From Rhodospirillales bacterium (GTDB taxonomy: Bacteria > Pseudomonadota > Alphaproteobacteria > CACIAM-22H2): 27,045 nt of DNA. This document shows positions 14,490-23,033 of the stretch, piece by piece. The DNA lies in NCBI GenBank assembly GCA_016195145.1, contig JACQAF010000257.1, positions 1 to 27,045 on the forward strand, read 5' to 3'. The position numbers and the translations under genes were made by a program. The notes under the pieces were generated by a model. That model was given only the letters and a program-made list of their open reading frames with translations. It was not told where the DNA came from and made no database searches. Numbering within the stretch: the stretch's first letter is position 1; every line of letters starts with the position of its first letter.

Positions 14490-15911
14490 GTGCGCACCAA
14501 CGAGATCCCATCGGCAATCGATGCGCAATGGGCCCGTGTGCGGGCGCGCCTCAAGACCGAGTTCGGCGAGGCGCAGTTCAAGAGCTGGCTCAAGCCGTTG
14601 ACCTTGGTTTCGATCGCCGACGGCGCGGTCAAGGTGGCGGTGCCGACCCGATTCATGCAGGACTGGGTGCGGTCCCATTATACCGACCGCTTATGCGCCT
14701 TATGGCGGGGCGAAAACAATACCGTGCGCAGCGTCGAGATCGTCGTCCAGACGACCGCCGCGCCAGCGCGCGAGCCGGCCTTGCAGAGCGAGCTTGGGCG
14801 CGCCAATGCGGTGCGCATCGATGGATACCGGCCGACGAAATCCTTCGCCGTTCCCGCCGCCCGCGGCCCGGGCGAGGAAACCGAGGATTTCGGCGCGCCG
14901 CTCGATCCGCGCTTTACCTTCGAGAATTTCGTCATCGGTAAGCCGAACGAATTCGCCACCGCCGCCGCCCGCCGCGTCGCCGAGGAGGCGAAAGTCCCCT
15001 TCAACCCGCTGTTTCTCTATGGCGGGGTCGGGCTCGGCAAGACCCACCTGATGCACGCCATCGCCTGGCATATCCGCAAGCGTCATCCGCAGCGCAAAGT
15101 GGTCTATCTGTCGGCCGAAAAATTCATGTACCAGTTCATCCGGGCGCTGCGTTTCAAGGACATGATGTCGTTCAAGGAGCAGTTCCGCTCGGTCGACGTG
15201 CTGATGATCGACGACGTGCAGTTCATCAGCGGCAAGGATTCGACCCAGGAAGAATTCTTCCACACCTTCAACGCCCTGATCGACCAGAACCGGCAGATCA
15301 TTCTGTCGGCCGACAAGAGCCCGTCCGACCTCGAAGGCATCGAGGACCGGGTGCGCTCGCGCCTCGGCTGGGGCCTGGTCGCCGACATCCACCCGACGAC
15401 TTATGAGCTGCGCCTCGGCATCCTGCAGAACAAGGCCGAGCGTCTGGGCGCGGCGATACCGCCGAAGGTTCTCGAATTCCTCGCCCACAAGATCACCTCG
15501 AACGTGCGCGAACTCGAAGGCTCGCTCAACCGCATCGCCGCGCACGCCCAGCTCGTCGGCCGGCCGATCACGCTCGAAAGCGCGCAGGAAGTTCTTCACG
15601 ACCTGCTGCGCTCGAGCGACCGCCGGGTGACGATCGAAGAGATCCAGAAACGCGTCGCCGAGCATTTTTCGATCCGCCTCGCCGATATGCATTCCCCGCG
15701 CCGGGCGCGGGCGGTGGCCCGACCGCGACAGGTGGCGATGTATCTCGCCAAGCAGCTGACCACCCGTTCGCTGCCTGAAATCGGCCGCAAGTTCGGCGGG
15801 CGCGACCATACGACGGTGATGCACGCGGTACGCAAGATCGAGGAGCTGCGCTCCAGCGATCACAGCTTCGCCGAAGACGTCGAGCTTCTGCGCCGGATGC
15901 TCGAGGCCTAA
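14490..15911 (+). CDS. dnaA: Chromosomal replication initiator protein DnaA
   Basis: 473 residues from the GTG at 14490, chosen because AGGAG ends seven bases upstream and homology starts with AIDAQWARVRARLKTEFGE; the longer in-frame extension overlaps the rhodanese gene. DnaA-ATP binds DnaA boxes and melts the origin. Domain I (about 8-80) has FKSWLKPL, and domain II is a short linker (80-135). The AAA+ domain III has Walker A GGVGLGKT at 178-185, Walker B LMIDD at 238-242 and the sensor/arginine-finger region DRVRSRLGWGL. Domain IV ends with the DNA-binding signature at 426-446 (SLPEIGRKFGGRDHTTVMHA). It is complete. No DnaA boxes are seen in the gap upstream, so autoregulation there is not evident. 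Confidence 0.97.
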   Translation: MRTNEIPSAIDAQWARVRARLKTEFGEAQFKSWLKPLTLVSIADGAVKVAVPTRFMQDWVRSHYTDRLCALWRGENNTVRSVEIVVQTTAAPAREPALQSELGRANAVRIDGYRPTKSFAVPAARGPGEETEDFGAPLDPRFTFENFVIGKPNEFATAAARRVAEEAKVPFNPLFLYGGVGLGKTHLMHAIAWHIRKRHPQRKVVYLSAEKFMYQFIRALRFKDMMSFKEQFRSVDVLMIDDVQFISGKDSTQEEFFHTFNALIDQNRQIILSADKSPSDLEGIEDRVRSRLGWGLVADIHPTTYELRLGILQNKAERLGAAIPPKVLEFLAHKITSNVRELEGSLNRIAAHAQLVGRPITLESAQEVLHDLLRSSDRRVTIEEIQKRVAEHFSIRLADMHSPRRARAVARPRQVAMYLAKQLTTRSLPEIGRKFGGRDHTTVMHAVRKIEELRSSDHSFAEDVELLRRMLEA

Positions 15912-16015
15912 GGCCGCCGCCGGGGCCGCGCCCGCGATGCCGCGCCGCCCCAAATCCGCCATTCGTTCCCGTCGCCCCGCCCGCCGGGCGGCTGGTCGTC
16001 GGGCGCATCCTACCG

Positions 16016-16546
16016 GTGTCGCTGGCCCGCCTCGATGCGGCGCTAGCCGGGATTCTGGCCGAGATCGCGCCGCTCGCCGTAGTGGCGCTCGGCCTTGCCG
16101 CCGGCGAACCGGTGATCCGGCTCGAACGCATCGCGGTCAATCTTGCCGCCTTCGATGCGCCCGACAACGACGGCGCGCGGATCGTCGAACGGCCGCTAGC
16201 CCCCGGCGGCCCGCCCGCCCTACGCGCCCGGCTCGACCTGCCGGCGATCCAGCGGGCGCTGCTCGATCGCGGCATTCCGGCGCGGCTGTCGAACTCGGCC
16301 GGGACGTATCTATGCAATGCGGCGATGTATCGCTGGCTCGCGCTGACGCCGCGCCGGGTCCCGTGCGGCTTCGTCCATCTGCCTCATTTGCGCGCCGAGG
16401 CGGCGGCGAAACTTTCCGTCGGGGTTGGCGAATCGGGCCTTATGGGGCTCGCCTCGATGGAGTTTCCGACCATGCGCCGCGCAGTCGAAATCGTCCTCGA
16501 AACGATCTTCGCCAAAGGCCCGCGCAAGGCCTCGGCAAGGGCTTGA
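16016..16546 (+). CDS. pcp: Pyroglutamyl-peptidase I (C15), N-terminally short
   Basis: 176 residues from a GTG at 16016 that has no clear ribosome-binding site. C15 peptidases remove N-terminal pyroglutamate from peptides. The catalytic triad is complete: Glu37 (RLERIAVN), Cys100 (LSNSAGTYLCN) and His121 (GFVHLPHL), corresponding to Glu81, Cys144 and His168 in typical enzymes of about 210 residues. So about 44 N-terminal residues are absent. The same frame is open further upstream and continues homology weakly (RLVVGRILPV, then APNPP). It contains no ATG, GTG or TTG back to the dnaA stop, and the family's opening VTGFxPFGG is not encoded in any plus frame there. It may be a decaying gene, use a start inside dnaA, or be a short active variant. 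Confidence 0.7.
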   Translation: MSLARLDAALAGILAEIAPLAVVALGLAAGEPVIRLERIAVNLAAFDAPDNDGARIVERPLAPGGPPALRARLDLPAIQRALLDRGIPARLSNSAGTYLCNAAMYRWLALTPRRVPCGFVHLPHLRAEAAAKLSVGVGESGLMGLASMEFPTMRRAVEIVLETIFAKGPRKASARA

Positions 16547-16554
16547 AATCAGGC

Positions 16555-16569
16555 CCGGATTTTATCCGG
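16555..16569. repeat. Perfect inverted repeat between pcp and dnaN
   Basis: CCGGAT-TTT-ATCCGG, a 6-bp stem with a 3-base loop, lies nine bases after the pcp stop. A-rich rather than T-rich sequence follows at once, with TTTTT only about 17 bases later. It could be a terminator variant or a protein-binding site. Confidence 0.4.
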
Positions 16570-16605
16570 AAAATCGCGCAAAACCGTTTTTGTTTCAAAC
16601 CCTTC

Positions 16606-16614
16606 TGATATACT
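16606..16614 (+). promoter_or_regulatory. dnaN: Candidate extended -10 promoter upstream of dnaN
   Basis: TGATATACT fits the extended -10 pattern (TG-N-TATAAT-like, five of six in the hexamer) and lies below an AT-rich stretch. The -35 region is poor, which extended -10 promoters tolerate. The leader to the dnaN ATG would be about 140 nt. Confidence 0.4.
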
Positions 16615-16763
16615 GACGCCCCTCGCAAAAAGTCGCCCGCCATGCGTCCGGCGGCGGCCGCGCTAGGGGGCGGTTTCCGGGGGGTCCGGGGGCTTGCCGG
16701 GAGGCTTCAATCCGCCATCCAAGCGGGCCTGCCAGAACCAAGGGACGCGACCAGAATTGCGCC

Positions 16764-17903
16764 ATGAAACTGACCATCGAACGCGCCGCACTCCTCAAGG
16801 CTCTTGCCCATGTCCAGAGCGTTGTCGAACGGCGGAATACCATCCCGATCCTCGCCAATGTGCTGATCGAGGCGACCGCCGCCAAAGGCAAGGAAGGCCG
16901 TCTTTCGCTGACCGCGACCGATATGGACCTCGCCTTCGTCGAAAGCGTGCCGGCCGAAGTGACCAAGGCCGGGGCGACGACGGTTCAGGCGCACACGCTG
17001 TACGATATCGTGCGCAAGCTGCCCGAGGGCAGCCAGATCGGCATCGATAACGATGCGGCCAAGGGCGGCGGCCAGGTGGGGATCCGCGCCGGGCGTTCGG
17101 CCTTCACCCTCGCCGTGCTGCCGGCCGAGGATTTCCCCAAGATGAGCGGCGGCGACCTGCCGCACAGCTTCGATCTGGCGGCGGCGGAGCTGCGCGGGCT
17201 TGTCGATCGCACGCGCTTCGCCATCTCGACCGAGGAAACCCGCTATTACCTCAACGGCATCTACATGCACGCTGCGGAATCGAACGGCGTCAAGGTGCTG
17301 CGCGCCGTGGCGACCGACGGTCATCGCTTGGCGCGGGTCGAAATGCCGCTGCCCGCCGGGGCCGAAAACATCCCTGGCGTCATCCTGCCGCGCAAGGCGG
17401 TGATGGAGGTGCGCAAGCTGATCGAGGAGACCGCCGGCGCGATCAACGTGTCGCTTTCCGATACCCGCGTGCGCTTCGCCTTCGACGACGCCGTGCTGAC
17501 CTCGAAACTGATCGACGGCACTTTCCCCGATTACGAGCGGGTGATCCCGGCCGGCAATGACAAGATTCTGGAAGTCGACTGCAAGACCTTCGCCGCCGCG
17601 GTCGACCGCGTGGCCACCATCTCGACCGAGAAATCGCGCGCCGTGAAGCTGTCGCTGGGCAAGGGGCAGCTTACCCTCTCGGCGAACAGCCCGGATGCGG
17701 GCAGCGCTACCGAGGAAATCGAGGCGCGTTATACCGCGGCACCGATCGAGATCGGATTCAATTCGCGCTATCTTCTCGATATCGCCCAGCAGATCGAAGG
17801 CGAGGGCGCGCGTTTCACCATGGCCGATGCGGCATCGCCGACCATCATCCAGGACACCGCCGATCAGAGCGCGCTTTACGTGCTCATGCCGATGCGGGTC
17901 TGA
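16764..17903 (+). CDS. dnaN: DNA polymerase III subunit beta (sliding clamp)
   Basis: 379 residues, slightly longer than the 366 of E. coli. The dimeric ring tethers polymerase III and other partners to DNA. The start MKLTIERAALLKALAHVQSV and the element VERRNTIPILANVLIEA are diagnostic. Domain 2 has EDFPKMSG, FAISTEETRYYLNGIYMH and VATDGHRLARVEMP. Domain 3 has FPDYERVIPAGNDK, the EIGFNSRYLLD strand, and the conserved C-terminus YVLMPMRV, which forms part of the partner-binding cleft. Extra residues are a lysine/glycine-rich loop (AAKGKEGR) and a KGGGQVG turn. The ATG at 16764 has only a weak Shine-Dalgarno sequence. recF follows after 30 bp, so dnaN-recF-gyrB is probably one operon. Confidence 0.97.
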   Translation: MKLTIERAALLKALAHVQSVVERRNTIPILANVLIEATAAKGKEGRLSLTATDMDLAFVESVPAEVTKAGATTVQAHTLYDIVRKLPEGSQIGIDNDAAKGGGQVGIRAGRSAFTLAVLPAEDFPKMSGGDLPHSFDLAAAELRGLVDRTRFAISTEETRYYLNGIYMHAAESNGVKVLRAVATDGHRLARVEMPLPAGAENIPGVILPRKAVMEVRKLIEETAGAINVSLSDTRVRFAFDDAVLTSKLIDGTFPDYERVIPAGNDKILEVDCKTFAAAVDRVATISTEKSRAVKLSLGKGQLTLSANSPDAGSATEEIEARYTAAPIEIGFNSRYLLDIAQQIEGEGARFTMADAASPTIIQDTADQSALYVLMPMRV

Positions 17904-17933
17904 GTTGCGAGGGAGGAGCGTGTCGTCGCTGCG

Positions 17934-19133
17934 ATGAATCGCCTGTCGCCCGTTCGCCCGGTCGAGACGTCGCCTGCGCCCGCGCGGGCGGGGGGCTTAC
18001 GCACCGCCGTCACTCGCCTGACGCTCAACGATTTCCGCTGTTATGCCCGCCTGCGTCTCGAGGTCGAGGCAGCGCCGGTCGTGCTGACCGGCCCCAACGG
18101 CGCCGGCAAGACCAATCTGCTTGAGGCGCTGTCGTTCCTCTCGCCGGGGCGCGGCCTGCGCCGCGCGCGGCTGGCCGAGATCGATCGCCGGTCGCCCGAT
18201 GGCGCTGCGGCCGGGCCGTGGACAGCGGCGGCAGTGCTCGATTCGCCGTCTGGCCGGGCGACGATCGGCATCGGCCGCACGGGCGACGGCGAAAACGGCG
18301 GCGATCGCCGCATTCTGCGCATCGACGGCGTGGCCGTGCGCGGCCAGAAGGAGCTCGGCGAACGGCTGAGCGTTGTCTGGCTGACGCCCGACATGGACCG
18401 GCTGTTCATGGACGGCTCGTCGGCCCGCCGGCGGTTTCTCGATCGGCTGGTCTACGGTTTCGATTCCGAGCATGTCGGCCGGGTCGCCGCCTATGAATAC
18501 GCGCTGCGCGAGCGCGCCCGCCTGCTCGCCGAGGGGATCGACGACCCGGCATGGCTTGCGGCGCTCGAGGACAGCATGGCCCGTCACGGCGTCGCGGTTG
18601 CGGCGGCGCGGATTGCGACCGTCGCCCGGCTCGACCGCGCGGCGGGCGCGGGCGTGGGGCCGTTCCCCAGCGTCCACCTTACGCTCAAGGGCGAGGTCGA
18701 GGGCTGGCTCGCCGGGAGCCCGGCGCTCGCCGTCGAGGACCGGATGCGCGCGGCTCTCGCCGCGTCGCGCGCCCACGACATGGCCCAGGGCGGGGCCGCG
18801 ACCGGGCCGCATCGCGCCGATCTTCTCGCCGTCTATGCGGCGCGCGGCGTGCCGGCGGCGCAATGTTCGACCGGCGAACAAAAGGCGCTGCTTTTATCGG
18901 TGCTGCTGGCGCTGGCGCGCGAGTTGGCGGCCGAGCGCGGGGCGCCGCCCTTGCTGCTGCTCGACGAGGTGGTCGCCCATCTCGACGGCGCGCGGCGCAT
19001 GGCGCTGTTCGACGAAATTTCGGCGCTTCGCGCCCAGGCCTGGCTGACCGGCACCGACGACGAATTATTCGCCGGGCTCGCCGGACGGGCCCGTTTTTTC
19101 AAGGTACTCGACGCAACGGTGACGCCACGATGA
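17934..19133 (+). CDS. recF: DNA replication and repair protein RecF
   Basis: 399 residues. RecF is an SMC-like ATPase that, with RecO and RecR, loads RecA at single-strand gaps. Walker A GPNGAGKT is at 53-60. LTLNDFRCYARLRLEVE is the typical first strand-helix, VVWLTPDMDRLFMDG and SARRRFLDRLVYGFD follow, the ABC signature CSTGEQK is at 311-317, and Walker B ends LLLLDE with Asp344/Glu345. The first 22 residues (Pro/Ala-rich) are an extension. The ATG at 17934 is the only usable start after the dnaN stop, although GGAGGAG lies rather far upstream (about 15 bases). Its stop overlaps the gyrB start as ATGA, which couples translation of the two. Confidence 0.95.
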   Translation: MNRLSPVRPVETSPAPARAGGLRTAVTRLTLNDFRCYARLRLEVEAAPVVLTGPNGAGKTNLLEALSFLSPGRGLRRARLAEIDRRSPDGAAAGPWTAAAVLDSPSGRATIGIGRTGDGENGGDRRILRIDGVAVRGQKELGERLSVVWLTPDMDRLFMDGSSARRRFLDRLVYGFDSEHVGRVAAYEYALRERARLLAEGIDDPAWLAALEDSMARHGVAVAAARIATVARLDRAAGAGVGPFPSVHLTLKGEVEGWLAGSPALAVEDRMRAALAASRAHDMAQGGAATGPHRADLLAVYAARGVPAAQCSTGEQKALLLSVLLALARELAAERGAPPLLLLDEVVAHLDGARRMALFDEISALRAQAWLTGTDDELFAGLAGRARFFKVLDATVTPR

Positions 19134-21580
19134 ACAAGCCGGCCGAAAAATCCGCTGACCGCCTCGATCCCACGCAAGGGGCCGAAGAATACGGCGCCGA
19201 ATCGATCAAGGTCCTGCGCGGCCTCGACGCGGTGCGCAAGCGCCCGGGCATGTATATCGGCGATACCGACGACGGCTCCGGCCTCCATCACATGGTCTAC
19301 GAGGTGGTCGACAATTCGATCGACGAGGCGCTCGCCGGTTACTGCACCGAGGTGCAGGTGACGCTGAACGCCGACGGCTCGGTGACGGTGGCCGATAACG
19401 GCCGCGGCATTCCGACCGAGATTCACAAGGAAGAAGGCGTCTCGGCGGCCGAGGTCATCATGACCCAGCTCCACGCCGGCGGTAAGTTCGACCAGAATTC
19501 GTACAAGGTTTCGGGCGGCCTGCACGGGGTCGGCGTGTCGGTGGTCAACGCGCTGTCGGAAACGCTCGACCTGCGCGTTTGGCGCGGCGGCAAGGAACAT
19601 CACATGCAGTTCCGCCACGGCGAGCCGGCGGCGCCGCTCAGGGCGGTGGTCGAGAGCGGCAAGCGCACCGGAACCGAGGTGCGCTTCCAGCCCTCCAAGA
19701 AAACCTTCACCAAGACCGATTTCGATTTCGATACGCTGGAACATCGCTTGCGCGAGCTCGCCTTTCTCAACTCGGGCGTCAAGCTGGTGCTCACCGACGC
19801 GCGCGGCGTCGATTCGCGCACGGTCGAATTGCGCTATGAGGGCGGCATCGAGGCGTTCGTCAAATATCTCGATCGCTCGAAGACGGCCCTCCACCCGCCG
19901 ATTTCGGTCGCCGGCGAGCGTGACGGCGTCACCGTCGAAATCTCGATGGAATGGACCGATGCCTATCACGAGACGATGCTATGCTTCACCAACAACATCC
20001 CGCAGAAGGACGGCGGCACGCATCTCCAGGGTTTCCGCGCGGCGCTGACCCGGACGATCAACAACTACGCCACCGAATCGGGCATCGCCAAGAAGGAGAG
20101 GGTGGCGCTGTCGGGCGAGGACGCGCGCGAGGGGCTCACTTGCGTCCTCTCGGTCAAGGTGCCGGATCCCAAATTCTCGTCCCAGACCAAGGACAAGCTG
20201 GTGTCTTCGGAAGTGCGCCCGATCGTCGAGACGGTCAGCGGCGACCGCCTCCAGCAATGGTTCGAGGAGCATCCGGCCGACGCCAAGCGCATTATCGGCA
20301 AGGTGGTCGAGGCGGCGGCGGCCCGCGAGGCGGCGCGCAAGGCGCGCGAGCTGACCCGCCGCAAGGGCGCGCTCGACATGGCCTCGCTTCCCGGCAAGCT
20401 CGCCGATTGCCAGGAAAAGGACCCGGCCAAGTCGGAGCTGTTCATCGTCGAGGGCGATTCGGCCGGCGGTTCGGCCAAGCAGGGCCGCCACCGCGCCAAC
20501 CAGGCGATCCTGCCCATCCGCGGCAAGATCCTCAATGTCGAGCGGGCGCGCATCGACAAGATGCTGTCCTCGGCCGAGATCGGCACGCTGGTCACCGCCA
20601 TCGGCACCAGCATCGGCGAGGAATTCGACGTCGCCAAGGCGCGCTATCACAAGATCATCCTGATGGCCGACGCCGACGTCGACGGTGCGCATATCCGCAC
20701 GCTGCTGCTGACATTTTTTTATCGCCAGATGAAGGCGCTGATCGACGCCGGCTATATCTATATCGCCCAGCCCCCGCTCTATCGCGCCAAGCGCGGTAAT
20801 TCGGAGGTTTATCTCAAGGACGAACGCGCGCTCGAGGATTATCTCATTTCGGGCGGCATCGAGGGCATGGTGCTCATGATCGGTTCCGACGGCTCGCAGC
20901 GCGCCGGGGCCGATCTGCGCACGCTGGTCGAAAAGGCGCGCGCCGCCAAGGCGCTGATCACCCCGCTGGCCCGGCGCGTCGGCAGCCGCGATGCGGTCGA
21001 GCAGGCGGCGATTCTCGGCGCCCTCGATCCCGAGCTGGTCGCCGACCCGGCCAAGGCGGCTGCGGTGGCCGAGGTGCTGGCCAAGCGGCTCAACGCGCTG
21101 GCGCCCGAGACCGAGCGCGGCTGGACGGGCGCTGCGGCCAAGGGCGGTTTGGTGCTCGAGCGCCGACGGCGCGGCGAAATCGATCGCTGCGTCATCGACC
21201 AGGTGGTGATCAACTCGGTCGAGGCGCGCCGGCTGGTCGAAACGGCGGGCGAGTTCCAGAGGGTTTACGGCCGCTTCGCGCGGCTCGACGCCAAGGACAG
21301 CAAGATCGAGATCACCGGCCCGACCAAGCTGATCGATGCGGTGCTCGAGATCGGCAAGAAGGGCGTGACGATCCAGCGCTATAAGGGGCTTGGCGAGATG
21401 AACCCCGAGCAGCTCTGGCAGACGACCCTCGATCCCGAGGCGCGGCATCTGTTGCAGGTGAAGGTCAACGACGTGTCGGAGGCCAATGGCATCTTCGAGA
21501 CGCTAATGGGCGACGTGGTCGAGCCGCGCCGCGACTTTATCCAGAACAACGCCCTCAAGGTGGCGAATCTGGACGTATAG
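19130..21580 (+). CDS. gyrB: DNA gyrase subunit B
   Basis: 816 residues from the ATG at 19130, whose TGA overlap with recF marks coupling. GyrB is the ATPase half of gyrase, which introduces negative supercoils with GyrA. The GHKL ATPase has EVVDNSIDEA near 58-67, DNGRGIP at 89-95 and GGLHGVGVSVVNALS. The transducer domain follows. The TOPRIM domain has EGDSAGGSAKQGR at 441-453 and the metal-binding DADVDGAHIRTLLLTFFYR from 514. An alphaproteobacterial-type insertion of roughly 100 residues precedes the C-terminal YKGLGEMNPEQLWQTTLDP. The ending is GyrB-like rather than ParE-like, and the recF neighbour supports GyrB. It is convergent with the TPR/oxygenase gene. Confidence 0.97.
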   Translation: MNKPAEKSADRLDPTQGAEEYGAESIKVLRGLDAVRKRPGMYIGDTDDGSGLHHMVYEVVDNSIDEALAGYCTEVQVTLNADGSVTVADNGRGIPTEIHKEEGVSAAEVIMTQLHAGGKFDQNSYKVSGGLHGVGVSVVNALSETLDLRVWRGGKEHHMQFRHGEPAAPLRAVVESGKRTGTEVRFQPSKKTFTKTDFDFDTLEHRLRELAFLNSGVKLVLTDARGVDSRTVELRYEGGIEAFVKYLDRSKTALHPPISVAGERDGVTVEISMEWTDAYHETMLCFTNNIPQKDGGTHLQGFRAALTRTINNYATESGIAKKERVALSGEDAREGLTCVLSVKVPDPKFSSQTKDKLVSSEVRPIVETVSGDRLQQWFEEHPADAKRIIGKVVEAAAAREAARKARELTRRKGALDMASLPGKLADCQEKDPAKSELFIVEGDSAGGSAKQGRHRANQAILPIRGKILNVERARIDKMLSSAEIGTLVTAIGTSIGEEFDVAKARYHKIILMADADVDGAHIRTLLLTFFYRQMKALIDAGYIYIAQPPLYRAKRGNSEVYLKDERALEDYLISGGIEGMVLMIGSDGSQRAGADLRTLVEKARAAKALITPLARRVGSRDAVEQAAILGALDPELVADPAKAAAVAEVLAKRLNALAPETERGWTGAAAKGGLVLERRRRGEIDRCVIDQVVINSVEARRLVETAGEFQRVYGRFARLDAKDSKIEITGPTKLIDAVLEIGKKGVTIQRYKGLGEMNPEQLWQTTLDPEARHLLQVKVNDVSEANGIFETLMGDVVEPRRDFIQNNALKVANLDV

Positions 21581-21583
21581 AAG

Positions 21584-21613
21584 CCGGCCGCACAGCCGGT
21601 GCTATGCGGCTGG
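21584..21613. terminator. Hairpin between convergent gyrB and TPR/oxygenase genes
   Basis: CCGGCCGCA (21584-21592) pairs with TGCGGCTGG (21605-21613): nine pairs including one G-U, with a 12-base loop. It lies four bases after the gyrB stop and spans the other gene's stop codon. There is no T-tract, but the position suits a shared bidirectional terminator. Confidence 0.45.
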
Positions 21614-22909
21614 AATGACGTCGAAAGCAACCGAGATGCGCACTTCGTCGCTTTCGAACGGAATCGTGCGGTGCCAAAAATACGATGGGAAAAGGAGCAT
21701 TAATCCTTCTTCTGGCTGGATCAATCGTATTTCGGGCTCGAACGAATAGCGAAACCGCGGATCCGGCCGGCCGAACTCGATCCAACCGGCAGGGTCGCCA
21801 GGTGTGGTAACGACCGTTGGAAGTTTGACGTAGTAGACCCCGCTCAACCAGCCGCCGGGATGATGATGCGGGTTCTGGTGGCCCTGGTGCCCCAGCACAG
21901 TCGCCCAGGTGCGCAGGGTCCAGCGTAGCGGCCGTGCTGCAAGGAAAGGGTGAGAAGGATCGGTCGGCATCGCGCGGCAATACGCGTCGATCGCCGTGTA
22001 AATCATTGATTCGAGCGTAACAAGCGGCCCTTTTGGCTCGGCCAAGAGTTCGTCGGTTTGGCTACCGTGGCGCGTCGTCTTGTCAGACCTGTCGCGCCGA
22101 AGGGTTGGGTGAGCAAGGACGTGGTTGACGACGGCGGCATTGAACGTGCTGAGATTGACGCCATCCGGCGGCGGCTCCCAATGCTTGCGCCACAGCAGAC
22201 GGTCGAAATCGATCAGCTGCCGCGCCGTCTCGCGCTCGCCGCGCTCGTCGAGCACCAGCGCCTTAATCGCGATCGCTCGCGCATGGCCGGGCTGACGGAC
22301 AAGACAGGCATCGCAGGCAGCAAGTGCACCCGCGTGGTCGCCAAGATCGAACAGTATAATCGCAAGGCCGGCGCGAAACTCGGCTACCGCCGGTTCGGCA
22401 GCTATCGCACGGCAAAAAGAATCGGCCGCCTGCCGTAGCTTCCCTGTCTTGGCGAGCGCCCAGGCAAGATTGGCGTGGGCCGACGCACGGCCCGGATGGG
22501 CCGCAATGACGGCTTGCAAGGCCTCGATCGCTTCCCCGCCACGCCCCTGTTGCTGAAGGATAATGGCAAGGCCCTCATTGGCGCCGGCATGGCGGGGATT
22601 GATCCGAATGGCTCGACGAAACGCGGCCACTGCGGCGGCGGTCTCGCCGGCGGATTGCAAAACTAATCCATGATTGAAATGAATCTGCGAGTCCTGGGGT
22701 GCGAGGTCGGCCGCGGCGCAAAAATATTCCAGCGCCTCGTCGCGCCGTCCGAGCTGGGTTAGCGCTAGAGCAAGCATATGAAGCGTGGCGGGCTGCCGGG
22801 GGTCGCCGACTAATGCCGCGCGGCATAAGGCCTCGGTATGGGCAAAATTGCCGCTCTGTAAGGCCTGTACGGCAGCGATAAGTGCGCTCGACAATTCCGG
22901 GGGCGACAT
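21602..22909 (-). CDS. TPR-repeat protein with C-terminal 2OG-Fe(II) oxygenase domain
   Basis: 435 residues. The N-terminal half (about 5-235) is six or seven TPR helix pairs, for example PATLHMLALALTQLGRRDEA, FNHGLVLQSAGETAAAVAAF and AHANLAWALAKTGKLRQAAD. The C-terminal part (about 320-432) looks like the small putative 2OG-Fe(II) oxygenase family often fused to TPRs. Seen there: NPHHHPGGWLSGVYYVKLP (metal His cluster, 348-350), WIEFGRPDPRF, then LLFPSYFWHRTIPF with His413 as a likely metal ligand and Arg424 (VRISVAFD) as a likely 2-oxoglutarate ligand. No signal peptide, so cytosolic. TPRs probably choose a protein partner that the domain hydroxylates; this is inference. AAGGAA lies about nine bases before the ATG. 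Codon use is less GC-biased than in gyrB, so it may be a later arrival. Confidence 0.85.
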   Translation of the reverse strand: MSPPELSSALIAAVQALQSGNFAHTEALCRAALVGDPRQPATLHMLALALTQLGRRDEALEYFCAAADLAPQDSQIHFNHGLVLQSAGETAAAVAAFRRAIRINPRHAGANEGLAIILQQQGRGGEAIEALQAVIAAHPGRASAHANLAWALAKTGKLRQAADSFCRAIAAEPAVAEFRAGLAIILFDLGDHAGALAACDACLVRQPGHARAIAIKALVLDERGERETARQLIDFDRLLWRKHWEPPPDGVNLSTFNAAVVNHVLAHPTLRRDRSDKTTRHGSQTDELLAEPKGPLVTLESMIYTAIDAYCRAMPTDPSHPFLAARPLRWTLRTWATVLGHQGHQNPHHHPGGWLSGVYYVKLPTVVTTPGDPAGWIEFGRPDPRFRYSFEPEIRLIQPEEGLMLLFPSYFWHRTIPFESDEVRISVAFDVIPAA

Positions 22910-23033
22910 GATGGAGTTTCCTTATGATCAGTGTGCCGCAAGCGTCGTCGGCTGACCAGTATTGACGTGTGACATTTCAGGGCGGCCCAAGCTGCGCCTA
23001 GCTCCCGCCGCATTCCGGTGCTAAAGAGCCGGG

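Noticed and set aside
14700..15962. 420-codon minus-strand frame opposite dnaA
   Set aside because: It mirrors dnaA codons, has no signature of its own and no ribosome-binding site.
15937..16608. 223-codon frame overlapping pcp, starting with an ATG
   Set aside because: Arg/Pro-rich shadow in another frame. The pcp frame carries the catalytic triad.
17920..17937. Five-codon GTG frame after GGGAGGAG overlapping the recF ATG
   Set aside because: The ribosome-binding site is one base from the GTG. More likely this is the distant recF ribosome-binding site and a chance frame.
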